In this document: positions 24,698 to 33,313 of the stretch, piece by piece
How positions within the stretch are numbered: position 1 is the stretch's first letter
Layout of the letters: every line of letters begins with the position of its first letter
DNA from: Metabacillus niabensis
GTDB lineage: Bacteria; Bacillota; Bacilli; Bacillales; Bacillaceae
Direction: 5' to 3'
Assembly (NCBI RefSeq): GCF_020524345.1
Contig: NZ_JAIVLH010000013.1
Location: 124,001-188,000, forward strand
Length of the DNA: 64,000 nucleotides
Notes under the pieces: generated by a model
Told to the model about the DNA's origin: nothing
Seen by the model: only the letters and a program-made list of their open reading frames with translations
Databases searched by the model: none
Position numbers and translations under genes: made by a program

Positions 24698-25912
24698 TTA
24701 TTTTACAAGTCCATGAGGGTCTATGACATACTTTCTCGCTGCACCTTGGTCAAATTCTTGGTATCCTCTTGGCGCATCATCTAACGAAATAACCGTTGCA
24801 TTTACAGCTTTCGCAATTTGTGCTTTTCCACTTAGGATCGCTGCCATTAAGTCACGGTGGTATTTCATCACAGGTGTTTGCCCAGTAACAAAGGTATGTG
24901 CTTTTGCCCAACCAAGGCCAAGACGCACCTTTAATGTTCCGATTTGTGCATCTTCATCAATTCCACCAGGATCCCCAGTCACATAAAGCCCTGGAATACC
25001 AAGTCTACCGCCAGCACGTGTTACGGTCATAATTGAATTAAGTACGGTTGCGGGCGCTTCGCCTGCATTTGCTCCATGTCCTGATGCTTCAAATCCCACA
25101 CAGTCAACAGCACAATCGACTTCAGGAACCCCTAAAATTTGTTCGATTTGCTCACCAAGATCCGGATGGTCACGAAGGTTTACAGTTTCACATCCAAAGC
25201 TTTTTGCTTGTTGAAGACGCTCCGCGTTCAGGTCACCGACAATGACGACAGCGGCACCGAGTAATTGAGCTGAGTGCGCTGCTGCTAACCCAACCGGACC
25301 TGCTCCCGCAATATAAACCGTCGAACCTGGTTTGACTCCGGCACTGACAGCACCATGGTAACCTGTTGGAAATATATCTGAGAGCATGGTTAAATCTTTT
25401 ATTTTTTCCATTGCCTGATCTTTATCTGGGAATTTTAATAACTGAAAATCAGCATACGGAACCATCACATATTCAGACTGACCTCCGACCCATCCGCCCA
25501 TATCAACATAGCCATACGCTGAACCCGGACGATCAGGATTTACATTTTCACAAATATGAGTGTCACGCTCTTTACAACTACGACAGCGCCCACAAGCAAT
25601 ATTAAACGGCACAGATACGAGATCACCTTTTTTAATGAACTCAACATCACTTCCAACTTCAATGACTTCACCTGTAATTTCATGTCCAAGAATAAGTCCA
25701 GTTGGAGCGGTTGTTCTTCCGCGCACCATATGTTGATCGCTTCCACAAATGTTCGTTGTGACAACTTTTAAAATGACACCATGGTTACATTTACGACCAA
25801 CATTCAGTGGATTAACACCTGGACCATCTCTTAACTCTAAATCAGGAAAACCTATGTCCTGTATTTCCACCTTACCTGGTTTTATATATGCGACTGCTCT
25901 GTTACCACTCAT
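24698..25912 (-). CDS. fdhA: Zinc-dependent formaldehyde dehydrogenase, glutathione-independent type
   Basis: A 404-residue medium-chain dehydrogenase. Catalytic zinc ligands are visible as TTNICGSDQH (Cys56) and LGHEITGEV (His77-Glu78). The structural zinc site has Cys107, Cys110, Cys113 and Cys121. GAGPVGLAAAHSAQLLGA is the NAD site, and the long insertion after YGYVDMGGWVGGQSEYVMVPYADFQLL is typical of Pseudomonas-type glutathione-independent formaldehyde dehydrogenase, which oxidises or dismutates formaldehyde with tightly bound NAD. The ATG at 25912 follows GGGGGAA. A sigma-54 promoter lies 48-64 bp upstream, making this gene the target of the divergent activator. Confidence 0.9.
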   Translation of the reverse strand: MSGNRAVAYIKPGKVEIQDIGFPDLELRDGPGVNPLNVGRKCNHGVILKVVTTNICGSDQHMVRGRTTAPTGLILGHEITGEVIEVGSDVEFIKKGDLVSVPFNIACGRCRSCKERDTHICENVNPDRPGSAYGYVDMGGWVGGQSEYVMVPYADFQLLKFPDKDQAMEKIKDLTMLSDIFPTGYHGAVSAGVKPGSTVYIAGAGPVGLAAAHSAQLLGAAVVIVGDLNAERLQQAKSFGCETVNLRDHPDLGEQIEQILGVPEVDCAVDCVGFEASGHGANAGEAPATVLNSIMTVTRAGGRLGIPGLYVTGDPGGIDEDAQIGTLKVRLGLGWAKAHTFVTGQTPVMKYHRDLMAAILSGKAQIAKAVNATVISLDDAPRGYQEFDQGAARKYVIDPHGLVK

Positions 25913-25959
25913 TTTGCAATTCCCCCTTAAGATAAATGTAAGGTAGTTCACTTTATATA

Positions 25960-25976
25960 CTGCAAGAAGCGTGCCA
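25960..25976 (-). promoter_or_regulatory. Sigma-54 (-24/-12) promoter of fdhA
   Basis: On the minus strand the sequence reads TTGGCACGCTTCTTGCA, a full match to the sigma-54 consensus TGGCACG-N4-TTGCA. It lies 48 bp upstream of the fdhA start codon; transcription should begin near 25949. Confidence 0.92.
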
Positions 25977-26044
25977 AGTTCCAAAATTTTTATTTAGAGC
26001 CACTTTTTATAATGAACGGGTATTAACCTGTTTAATTTCTGAAC

Positions 26045-26073
26045 AACAACTGTCCTATTTTAGGACAGTTGTT
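26045..26073. promoter_or_regulatory. Palindromic enhancer (UAS) for the sigma-54 activator
   Basis: Two 13-bp arms, AACAACTGTCCTA (26045-26057) and TAGGACAGTTGTT (26061-26073), are perfectly complementary around a 3-nt spacer. The centre is about 83 bp upstream of the -24 element, the usual place for an enhancer of this activator class. Confidence 0.85.
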
Positions 26074-26082
26074 CGTTTATAC

Positions 26083-26110
26083 TTGGAAATATTTACCCTA
26101 GTAGTATAAT
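26083..26110 (+). promoter_or_regulatory. Sigma-A promoter of the sigma-54 activator gene
   Basis: TTGGAA (26083-26088), 16-bp spacer, TATAAT (26105-26110), 42 bp before the ATG of the activator. Ten bp separate it from the palindrome, so the activator may also control itself. Confidence 0.6.
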
Positions 26111-26151
26111 AGACTTAGAGAAACCGTTACTATTTAAAGGGGGACAAGCAA

Positions 26152-27915
26152 ATGCTACAGGAGTACCTTGTCGAGCGGGTTGATATAATCGACCGTTCTT
26201 GGAAGCGTTGTCAAAACTTTGGACTTTCACCCTACGATCCTATGGACGACTCAATTTTAACCGGTAATGCCTTACAGGAGGTATTAACTGAAAATCAGTC
26301 GATGATTCGGCACACAACATTCATTTTAGAGACCCTTTATCCTGCCATTCACTCACACGAACTTGTCACGGTGATTGTTGATCGAAATGGAACGATTATT
26401 CACAAAATAGGCCATCTGGAACGTAATGAGACGATTGATTATTTGCCAGTTGGCTCCAATTGGTCTGAAAAAAGAAAAGGCACCAATGCGATGGGGCTCG
26501 CCATCTATGAAAAGAAACCAATCATTACGCATGCTGAGCACCATTTCTATGTGAAAAATCACTTCCTTACTTGTGCAGCAAGTCCCATTTATTCTCCAGC
26601 TGGTGAGTTAATTGGTGCGATTAATATTAGTGCAAAAAAAGAGATGTATCACCCTTTTATGATTTCCTTAACAACAATGATGGCCGAAAGTATACAGACC
26701 CGGCTACTTCTTGACCAGACGAAGCAAGAAAAAGTGTTAGCATTAAAAGAACTTGAGGTATCATCAAACTTATCAACGGTTCCGCTTCTTACCCTTGACC
26801 GTGAAAATATGATCATTCGCGCCAATCAAAAAGCCCGCTTAATGCTAGGAGAAGATTGCATAGGTGATGAGTTTCATGTCGCAAAAGGTTACTCGGTTGA
26901 GGTCATCTCTGATGAATCACAGAAAGTCTACAGCTCCGTCGTTTCTTTAAACAAAGCAAACAAGAAAGACGATTCGGCAAAAAAACTATACAGCACCTCG
27001 GATATCATTGGCTCTTGTCCTAAAATAGAAAAGGTTCGCAATATGATTAAAAAGGCGGCTGTTTTTGATTTCCCTGTCATTATTTACGGGAAAAGCGGGA
27101 CAGGAAAGGAACTTATTGCACAATCATTACATAGCCACGGCACACGATTTGCGGAACCATTTGTTGCTGTTAATTGTAGCGCGATCCCAGAAAATCTTAT
27201 CGAAAGTGAATTATTTGGTTACGAAAAGGGGGCATTTACAGGAGCGAATCACAAAGGCTCTCCAGGAAAATTTGAAGCAGCAAATGGGGGAACCATCTTT
27301 CTTGACGAAATTGGCGATATGTCCTTAAAGGCCCAGGCGGCTTTACTCCGTGTCTTACAAGAAAATATTGTGACACGAGTCGGTGGTGTCAAAGTCATCC
27401 CGATTAACACAAGGGTTATCGCGGCTACAAACAAAAACCTACGTGAAGAAATGAAAGCAGGGCGGTTTCGAGAGGACTTGTACTACCGGCTAAAAGGAAT
27501 TTTTATTACCCTCCCGCCGCTGAAAGACAGAACAGACCTCCTTGAATTAGCTGAGCATTTCATTCACACATTAGACCATTCATCGGTCACGTTATCAGAT
27601 GAAGCAAAGCAAAAAATCCTCGCTTATCATTGGCCAGGAAACATCAGAGAACTTAAAAGTGTCCTCATTCAAGCCTCCTTTTTGGCCGTAGGAAACGAGA
27701 TTAAGGCGGGTGATTTACACTTTGAAGATTTGTATGAACAGGAAAATCAAGCATTAGCAAGTGTAGAAAAAAAATCGTCTTCACTCGGACAGACGGAAAA
27801 AGAGGCCATCACCCAAGCACTAACATCAGCTGGATGGAATATAAGTAAAGCTGCAAGGATGTTGGAGATTAGCCGGAATACGCTGTATCTTAAAATGAAG
27901 AAGTATGAGTTGTGA
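26152..27915 (+). CDS. Sigma-54-dependent activator, AcoR type (GAF-AAA-Fis)
   Basis: A 587-residue enhancer-binding protein. The N-terminal 200 residues form a GAF-type sensor (KGTNAMGLAIYEKKPIITHAEHH, LTCAASPIYSPAGELIGAINIS), followed by a short PAS-like linker. The AAA+ core has Walker A GKSGTGKE (from residue 314), GAFTGA (360-365) that contacts sigma-54, Walker B GGTIFLDEIGDM, and the arginine-finger region FREDLYYRL. A Fis-type helix-turn-helix (NISKAARMLEISRNTLYLKM) ends the protein. No phosphate-receiver domain is present, so a small molecule is the likely signal. It faces fdhA and should bind the palindrome at 26045-26073. GGGG is upstream of the ATG. Confidence 0.93.
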   Translation: MLQEYLVERVDIIDRSWKRCQNFGLSPYDPMDDSILTGNALQEVLTENQSMIRHTTFILETLYPAIHSHELVTVIVDRNGTIIHKIGHLERNETIDYLPVGSNWSEKRKGTNAMGLAIYEKKPIITHAEHHFYVKNHFLTCAASPIYSPAGELIGAINISAKKEMYHPFMISLTTMMAESIQTRLLLDQTKQEKVLALKELEVSSNLSTVPLLTLDRENMIIRANQKARLMLGEDCIGDEFHVAKGYSVEVISDESQKVYSSVVSLNKANKKDDSAKKLYSTSDIIGSCPKIEKVRNMIKKAAVFDFPVIIYGKSGTGKELIAQSLHSHGTRFAEPFVAVNCSAIPENLIESELFGYEKGAFTGANHKGSPGKFEAANGGTIFLDEIGDMSLKAQAALLRVLQENIVTRVGGVKVIPINTRVIAATNKNLREEMKAGRFREDLYYRLKGIFITLPPLKDRTDLLELAEHFIHTLDHSSVTLSDEAKQKILAYHWPGNIRELKSVLIQASFLAVGNEIKAGDLHFEDLYEQENQALASVEKKSSSLGQTEKEAITQALTSAGWNISKAARMLEISRNTLYLKMKKYEL

Positions 27916-28088
27916 AGCAAGGGGAGACTGGTGAAATTGAAGAAAAAAAACTCTTAGAGGAAGAAGATGAAAGAGAGATTAGTTTGAAAGTTAGAGCTAA
28001 TTCTTTGATAAGAGTAAGCTAATTTATATACAATATGTCTTGAACAAACTTGGTTTTTGTAATCTATGAAGAAGAGGATGATTTCAAC

Positions 28089-28763
28089 ATGAGTAATCAT
28101 GAAGCTAAAAAACAAGATATCCTTGCTGCATACAATATTCGCCATGCAACTAAGGTATTTAACCCAACGAAGAAAATCTCTGAGGAAGATTTTAAGTTCA
28201 TTTTAGAAACAGGCCGTTTGTCTCCAAGTTCGGTTGGATACGAGCCGTGGAAATTCCTTGTTGTACAAAATAAGGAGTTTCGTGAAAAGCTTAGAGAGGT
28301 TTCATGGGGTGCCCAAGGACAACTGCCGACTGCAAGCCATTTTGTTTTGATTCTTGCGCGTACAGATGTAAGGTATGATTCTGAGTATGTGCAGAAGTTG
28401 CAGAAGCACGTGAAGCAGATGCCTGATGATTTACTTGAGACATTGAAGCCTAGATATAGAAGCTTTCAAGAGGAAGATCAGCGTCTGTTTGAAAGCGACC
28501 GGGCATTGTTTGATTGGGCGAGCAAGCAAACATATATTGCACTGGGCAATATGATGACAGCTGCCTCTCAAATCGGCATTGACTCTTGTCCGATTGAAGG
28601 CTTTAGTTATGACAAAGTAAATGAGATTTTAGAGAAGGAAGGACTACTTGAAGATGGCAAGCTTGCCGTATCAGCTATGGTTGCCTTCGGCTATCGCGAA
28701 GAGGATCCGGTACGTCCGAAAACGCGTCGTGCTATGGAAGATGTTGTAGAGTGGATTAACTAA
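28089..28763 (+). CDS. NAD(P)H-dependent oxidoreductase, nitroreductase family (YfkO-like)
   Basis: A 224-residue FMN enzyme of the nitroreductase fold. IRHATKVFNP is the N-terminal FMN-binding RHSxRxF-like motif, and LSPSSVGYEPWKFLVVQN follows as in NfsB/YfkO. A central QTYIALGNMMTAASQIGIDSCPIEGF and the end VAFGYREEDPVRPKTRR complete the pattern. Such enzymes reduce quinones, nitro compounds or flavins with NAD(P)H. The ATG at 28089 is preceded by AAGAGGATG; an upstream in-frame start has no ribosome site. It is monocistronic with a strong terminator. Confidence 0.9.
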   Translation: MSNHEAKKQDILAAYNIRHATKVFNPTKKISEEDFKFILETGRLSPSSVGYEPWKFLVVQNKEFREKLREVSWGAQGQLPTASHFVLILARTDVRYDSEYVQKLQKHVKQMPDDLLETLKPRYRSFQEEDQRLFESDRALFDWASKQTYIALGNMMTAASQIGIDSCPIEGFSYDKVNEILEKEGLLEDGKLAVSAMVAFGYREEDPVRPKTRRAMEDVVEWIN

Positions 28764-28869
28764 CTTAATAATGATAAACATGAAGGAATTTTGCAAGTCT
28801 AACCTCAAAATGCATTCGCGTTTCTGAACGGATGCAGAAATTAGACCACGAATATTACAAGCAGTCTCC

Positions 28870-28911
28870 TAGACACGAGCAAGGCTAAATACCGGGCTCG
28901 TGTCTTTTTTT
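28870..28911 (+). terminator. Terminator of the nitroreductase gene
   Basis: AGACACGAGC (28871-28880) and GCTCGTGTCT (28896-28905) form a perfect 10-bp stem, followed by a run of T. Confidence 0.9.
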
Positions 28912-29153
28912 GCCTTTATCCATAATAAGGAAGAGCAAATCATAGCATATATTCTTCAGTTAAGTGCTTATATGCGATTGTAGAAAGCTATACTTCTCAG
29001 GTCGTAGTCAAGCATCAGACTTGGGAAGCTTAAAAAAAGGTGATATTTATTTTATAGTAAAAATATAGAATCATTTCAAAATGTTCAGATGATTAAATGG
29101 CCAAATTTAATGGGACCTTTTGTAAAAAAGCATACAGGAGGGAGGAAAAGAAA

Positions 29154-31508
29154 ATGTTTTTGAAAATGGTTAAGAATGATTTTATTAGGAACAAAATGGT
29201 AACAACAGCAGTATTTGTCTTTATCACAATGGCTGTTATTTTGGCGGCAAGTGCTATTCATAACATGACAAATCTCATTCAGTCGATGTCCGAATTACAA
29301 GAACGTGCCATACCAGCAGACATAACGCAGATGCATTCAGGAGATTATGACCAGACAGAAATCAATCGATTTACAGAAGAACAGCGTGAGCATATAGCGA
29401 TGCAGGAAACGATGGAGCTTCTGACTTTGGATGGACATACTATTCATTTAGGTAACAATCAAACGATGGCTGGAACGGTACAGGATATTTCATTTGTTGT
29501 ACAAAATGAGAAATTTGATTTTATATTGGACCTGGATAATGAAAAGCTGGATGTAAAGGAAGGGTTCGTTGCGGTTCCTATTTATTTTATGGAACAGTAT
29601 GACTTAGAAATAGGTGATACGATTAGGATCAAAAGTGGAAAGGACGAAAAATTGTTTGTCATTTCAGATTATGCAAGAGACTATGAAATGAACTCTTCTC
29701 TTACTTCTTCGAAACGGTTTGTGATCAATCAGAATGACTATGATGAAATGCTTGAAATCGAGGGGATGGAACTGGAATATCTCATCGAATTTAAGTTGAA
29801 TGAAAATGGGGATACTGCTGCTGTTCAAACTGCTTATATCGAATCTGGTCTTCCGGCAAATGGGCCTACAGTAGGAGGAACTATTTTTCTACTATTTAAT
29901 GCCATGTCAGATGCCGCAGTTGCAATGGTTATCATACTGATCAGTATTCTGTTGATTATTATTGCGTCGCTCTGTATCAGACTTACGTTTCTGGCAACAA
30001 TTGATGAAGATATAAGAGAAATCGGTGTGATGAAAGCAATCGGACTATCCAAAAAAGATATAAAAAAGATTTATCTAAACAAATACAGAGTCATGTCAAT
30101 AGCTGCCGGTATCATAGGCTATCTCATGTCATTTGCAGTGGTCAATCTATTTAACGGGAATATGAGACTTTACCTATCTTCAGATTTATCAGGCGACTTA
30201 CAATATATCCCATCTCTTATTGCTCCGTTATTTGTCTACTTCATGATTGTGTTCTACTGCAAAAATGTCCTCAAAAGAATCGACAAGATTTCTGCGGTGG
30301 AAGCTTTAAGGAAAGATGCTTTGGAAAGCGGAAAGAACAGAAAATACAGTTTTCCACTGCTTCAGAACAAATTTTTCAGCACCAATATTTACATGGGACT
30401 GAGAGATGTATGGAAACGATTCAAATTATACAGGCTGCTGGTTGTTATTTTTATCGTATGTACATGTATCGTGATTCTTCCCCTAAATATGTTTAACACC
30501 TTGAATTCACCGGAATTTTCCACCTACATGGGAGTAGGGAAATCCGACATGCGAATCGATCTTCGAAAGACAGATACGATTACAGAAAATTTTGAAAATC
30601 TGCAGGACGAACTGAAGAATGATTCAGATGTTGAAAAACACGCTGCCTACATTACAAGCTCCTATCAGGTCAAAAATGCGGAAGGTACCTGGGACTATAT
30701 GAATATTGAAACGGGTGATTTTTCCGTATTTCCATTAACCTATTTGGAAGGAAGAGCACCAGAGGGTGAAGGGGAGATCTCACTTTCCTATGCAAATGCG
30801 GGAAGTGATGGATTAAACAAGAAAGTGGGAGATGAAGTAGTCGTAAAGGCTGGCGAGACAGAAAAGACATTGAAAGTAACGGGCATTTATCAAGATATTA
30901 CAAATGGCGGTAAAACAGCAAAGGGTCATACGAGTCTTGGCGTAAATGAAGAGGCTGTTCTTTGGTATATTGTGAGCCTAAATTTGGCTCCTGGTGTTGA
31001 TAAACTTGAGAAAATGGACTACTACAAGAATGCTTATAGCTCGGCTCAGGTAAATGATATCAGTGAATATACACAGCAAACGCTTGGACATATCATCGAG
31101 CAGATGGGTACCGTAGTGATAGGGGGAATCGCCATCGCGATTATCATAGCTGTCTTCATCACAGCATTATTCCTTCGGATGCTCTTATCAAAAGATATGT
31201 CGCAGAACACCATTATGCGAAGTGTCGGATTAACATCAAAGCAAATTAGTTATCAATATATGGCCGGAACAATGATGGTCCTGATAGTGGGAATCATACT
31301 TGGCGTGCTGATGTCGAATGTAGTAGGGGAGTTTCTGGTCAGTATGGCCATGTCCTATATGGGAGCGGCAAAAATTGAATTTGTCCATATTATATGGGAG
31401 ACTTGGCTGCTTTGTCCGTTAGCGCTGATTTTATTCGTTGGTTTGACGATATTTATGTCATGTAAGATACACGTAAAAGATGATATATCTCTCGCTTTAA
31501 GAAGATAA
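29154..31508 (+). CDS. ABC transporter permease, FtsX/MacB type
   Basis: A 784-residue membrane protein with one N-terminal span, a first extracytoplasmic domain, a three-span FtsX block (AAVAMVIILISILLIIIASLC; the coupling stretch DEDIREIGVMKAIGLSKKDI), a second extracytoplasmic domain and a second FtsX block ending in NTIMRSVGLTSKQISYQYMAG and a C-terminal span. This duplicated 10-span layout is that of permeases that export or detach antimicrobial peptides and lipids. The ATG at 29154 follows GGAGGGAGG. The permease gene precedes its ATPase gene, the reverse of the usual Bce order, and no two-component system lies beside it. The region from 28912 holds no gene. Confidence 0.88.
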   Translation: MFLKMVKNDFIRNKMVTTAVFVFITMAVILAASAIHNMTNLIQSMSELQERAIPADITQMHSGDYDQTEINRFTEEQREHIAMQETMELLTLDGHTIHLGNNQTMAGTVQDISFVVQNEKFDFILDLDNEKLDVKEGFVAVPIYFMEQYDLEIGDTIRIKSGKDEKLFVISDYARDYEMNSSLTSSKRFVINQNDYDEMLEIEGMELEYLIEFKLNENGDTAAVQTAYIESGLPANGPTVGGTIFLLFNAMSDAAVAMVIILISILLIIIASLCIRLTFLATIDEDIREIGVMKAIGLSKKDIKKIYLNKYRVMSIAAGIIGYLMSFAVVNLFNGNMRLYLSSDLSGDLQYIPSLIAPLFVYFMIVFYCKNVLKRIDKISAVEALRKDALESGKNRKYSFPLLQNKFFSTNIYMGLRDVWKRFKLYRLLVVIFIVCTCIVILPLNMFNTLNSPEFSTYMGVGKSDMRIDLRKTDTITENFENLQDELKNDSDVEKHAAYITSSYQVKNAEGTWDYMNIETGDFSVFPLTYLEGRAPEGEGEISLSYANAGSDGLNKKVGDEVVVKAGETEKTLKVTGIYQDITNGGKTAKGHTSLGVNEEAVLWYIVSLNLAPGVDKLEKMDYYKNAYSSAQVNDISEYTQQTLGHIIEQMGTVVIGGIAIAIIIAVFITALFLRMLLSKDMSQNTIMRSVGLTSKQISYQYMAGTMMVLIVGIILGVLMSNVVGEFLVSMAMSYMGAAKIEFVHIIWETWLLCPLALILFVGLTIFMSCKIHVKDDISLALRR

Positions 31509-31663
31509 CAGGACTAACCATGCTACTGGTAAAGACGGCATTTCTGGAGAACCAGAAGAAATCTCCTGTGTATTGATACCAACTGTTTTACCCTGAAAAA
31601 ACATCCCGGAATCCTCTGAGGAAATAGACTTTGATCTTCATATTTTGCATGGGAGGAATATCG

Positions 31664-32431
31664 ATGAGCCATATAGTAGAAGCAAGAAGGATGAACAAAA
31701 AAGTAGCATTAGGGAAAGATCATGAACTTCATATTTTGAAGGATATCAACCTGGATATAGAAGAAGGTGAATTCATATCGGTTATGGGACCATCCGGAAG
31801 CGGGAAATCCACATTGCTTTATAATGTAAGCGGAATGGATCGAATGTCTTCCGGCAGTGTGACATTTAACGGCAGGGAAATCAGCAGCATGAAGGAAGAA
31901 GAACTTGCACAGCTTCGTTTGAAGAACATGGGATTTATCTTTCAAGATATTAATTTATTGAAAAATCTATCATTAATTGACAATGTGATGTTTCCTGCTC
32001 TTGTATCAAAAGAGGCGGATAAACATGCTGTCTATCAAAAAGCAAAAAAGCTGATGAAAATGACGGGAATTGAAAAGCTTGCTGATCATCAAATCACTCA
32101 AGGTTCAGGCGGGCAGCTGCAGAGAGTGGCGATCTGCAGAGCATTGATCAATGATCCGGATATCCTATTTGGAGACGAACCAACCGGAGCATTAGATTCC
32201 AAAGCCTCCGCAGACATTATGGCCATTCTGGCAGAGATTAATAGGAAAGGGACAACCATCATGCTCGTTACGCATGATGTTAAGGTGGCAGCCAAAACGG
32301 AAAGAGTATTGTTTATGGTAGATGGAACTATTGTTGCACAAAAGAAAATGCGTAAATACGATCCGCAGCTTGGTGATGTAAAGAGAAGAGAAGAAACTAT
32401 TATGAAGTGGTTAGTGGAAAATGGTTTTTAA
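31664..32431 (+). CDS. ABC transporter ATPase, MacB/LolD type
   Basis: A 255-residue ATP-binding protein. Walker A is GPSGSGKST (42-50), the Q-loop is GFIFQDINLL, the signature is GSGGQLQRVAICRAL (147 onward) and Walker B is DILFGDEPTGALDSK. The first residue of the usual LSGGQ signature is replaced (QGSGGQ), which is uncommon. It ends in a 40-residue tail after LVTHDVKVAAKTERVLFMVDG. The start ATG at 31664 follows GGGAGG. It powers the permease encoded 155 bp upstream; the gap has no gene. Expected role: efflux or protection against a membrane-active compound. Confidence 0.9.
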   Translation: MSHIVEARRMNKKVALGKDHELHILKDINLDIEEGEFISVMGPSGSGKSTLLYNVSGMDRMSSGSVTFNGREISSMKEEELAQLRLKNMGFIFQDINLLKNLSLIDNVMFPALVSKEADKHAVYQKAKKLMKMTGIEKLADHQITQGSGGQLQRVAICRALINDPDILFGDEPTGALDSKASADIMAILAEINRKGTTIMLVTHDVKVAAKTERVLFMVDGTIVAQKKMRKYDPQLGDVKRREETIMKWLVENGF

Positions 32432-32568
32432 TTTTTGGTTCCATTCGCATAAAGCATATGGGGAATTTATCAGACTTCTAATATAGACAATCAAGTAAAA
32501 CATATTTTTAGTGAAAAATCTTACATCTTTACCTGTTGTTTTTAAAATTTATTTTAGACCATCGTTGT

Positions 32569-32597
32569 AGAACGAGTGTTCTGTTATATGTTATAAT
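32569..32597 (+). promoter_or_regulatory. Toxin 1 promoter with extended -10 and LexA-like box
   Basis: TATAAT (32592-32597) is preceded by TG at 32589-32590, an extended -10. The -35 position is occupied by AGAACGAGTGTTCT (32569-32582), whose core GAAC-GAGT-GTTC fits the B. subtilis LexA core GAACRNRYGTTC. A bound LexA-like repressor would block this promoter. Transcription should start near 32604. Confidence 0.6.
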
Positions 32598-32665
32598 ATA
32601 CTTGCAATAGCAAGGTAAACTCAAGGGTGGTCAGCGTTACCCCGGATTGAAAGGGGCTGATGCTT

Positions 32666-32773
32666 ATGTTGACAATATTTCAAACGTTAATACTGATGAT
32701 TGCATTTGCAAGTTTGGTGTTGTCAATCATATCTTTTAGAGATAAAGAAAACTCGCCGAATGGCGAGCCTTAA
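32666..32773 (+). CDS. Type I toxin, small membrane peptide (holin-like/Fst-TxpA class), copy 1
   Basis: A 35-residue peptide starting MLTIFQTLILMIAFASLVLS, with one membrane span, then a charged tail FRDKENSPNGEP. This is the layout of the putative holin-like toxins of Gram-positive type I systems. The ATG at 32666 lies 9 nt after AAAGGGG (an ATG two codons earlier is too close). The ribosome site can pair with CCCC in the leader, and CTCAAGGGTGG in the 5' leader (32620-32630) is complementary to CCACCCTTGAG in the 3' UTR (32885-32895), so the message can close on itself. An antisense RNA gene overlaps the 3' UTR. Confidence 0.85.
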   Translation: MLTIFQTLILMIAFASLVLSIISFRDKENSPNGEP

Positions 32774-32874
32774 AAGGCGAGGCGTGGTGCGTAGTTGCCC
32801 TTATACTTTAGACTTAAAATTGGACTCTACATCGAGTCATCTTCTAACGGCCAATTTATCTATTTTAAACGTAC

Positions 32875-33020
32875 AAAAAAAAACCCACCCTTGAGCTTTT
32901 GCACGGCGATAGGGTGAGTAATCTTCCAAAATCGCTGATTCCCCTTGGTGGGAATCTAGCTATTGTATGACTGTTTGGTGTTCGAGCACCGAACAGTCAT
33001 TTTTAGTTTTGCAAATTACT
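32875..33020 (-). ncRNA. Antitoxin antisense RNA, copy 1
   Basis: Predicted minus-strand RNA of about 146 nt. Its promoter is TTTCCA (33050-33055), 17-bp spacer, TATAAT (33027-33032). It ends in the stem CTCACCCT/AGGGTGGG (32911-32918 with 32884-32891) followed by nine T (32875-32883). It is fully complementary to the 3' UTR of the toxin message, and carries CTCAAGGGTGG, CAATAGC and TCAGCG, which are also present in the toxin 5' leader. This convergent arrangement with direct repeats resembles the pAD1 par (Fst) and TxpA/RatA systems. Confidence 0.75.
32969..33004 (+). terminator. Toxin 1 mRNA terminator
   Basis: GACTGTTTGGTG (32969-32980) and CACCGAACAGTC (32987-32998) form a 12-bp stem with one wobble, followed by ATTTTT. 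The same stem would form the 5' end of the antitoxin RNA. After it, 33005-33313 holds the antitoxin promoter and DNA matching that beyond the intact aldehyde dehydrogenase at 54440-54630, including its terminator. Confidence 0.85.
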
Positions 33021-33313
33021 ACTATTATTATAACCAAAGATATTTATGTTGGAAAGTCATTTGTAAGATATGATATGAAATAAACTCAATTGATTAGATG
33101 GTAATTCGGAATAATGAATTTCCAATTAGAAAAAGGAAAAGGAAGAAATAGGTTTTGTCAGTTAATTAATGAATTCTAGGACAGACCAAATATGATTGCT
33201 CTTAAACGATAGAGTGTGTTTGATTTGGTATAAAAAGGATTTAGCGCTTCTTTGTATATAAAAAATGGCAATGCTTGAAAAAACATTGACATTTTATTAA
33301 GTAATTCAGTTGC

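Noticed and set aside
24510-25946. Plus-strand frames opposite the aquaporin and formaldehyde dehydrogenase genes
   Set aside because: They are antisense shadows of strongly supported genes with conserved motifs on the minus strand.
32700-32894. 64-codon plus-strand frame across the toxin 1 3' region
   Set aside because: It is out of frame with the toxin, lacks a ribosome site and lies over the 3' UTR paired with the antisense RNA; its tail resembles the toxin 2 extension only because the DNA is duplicated.
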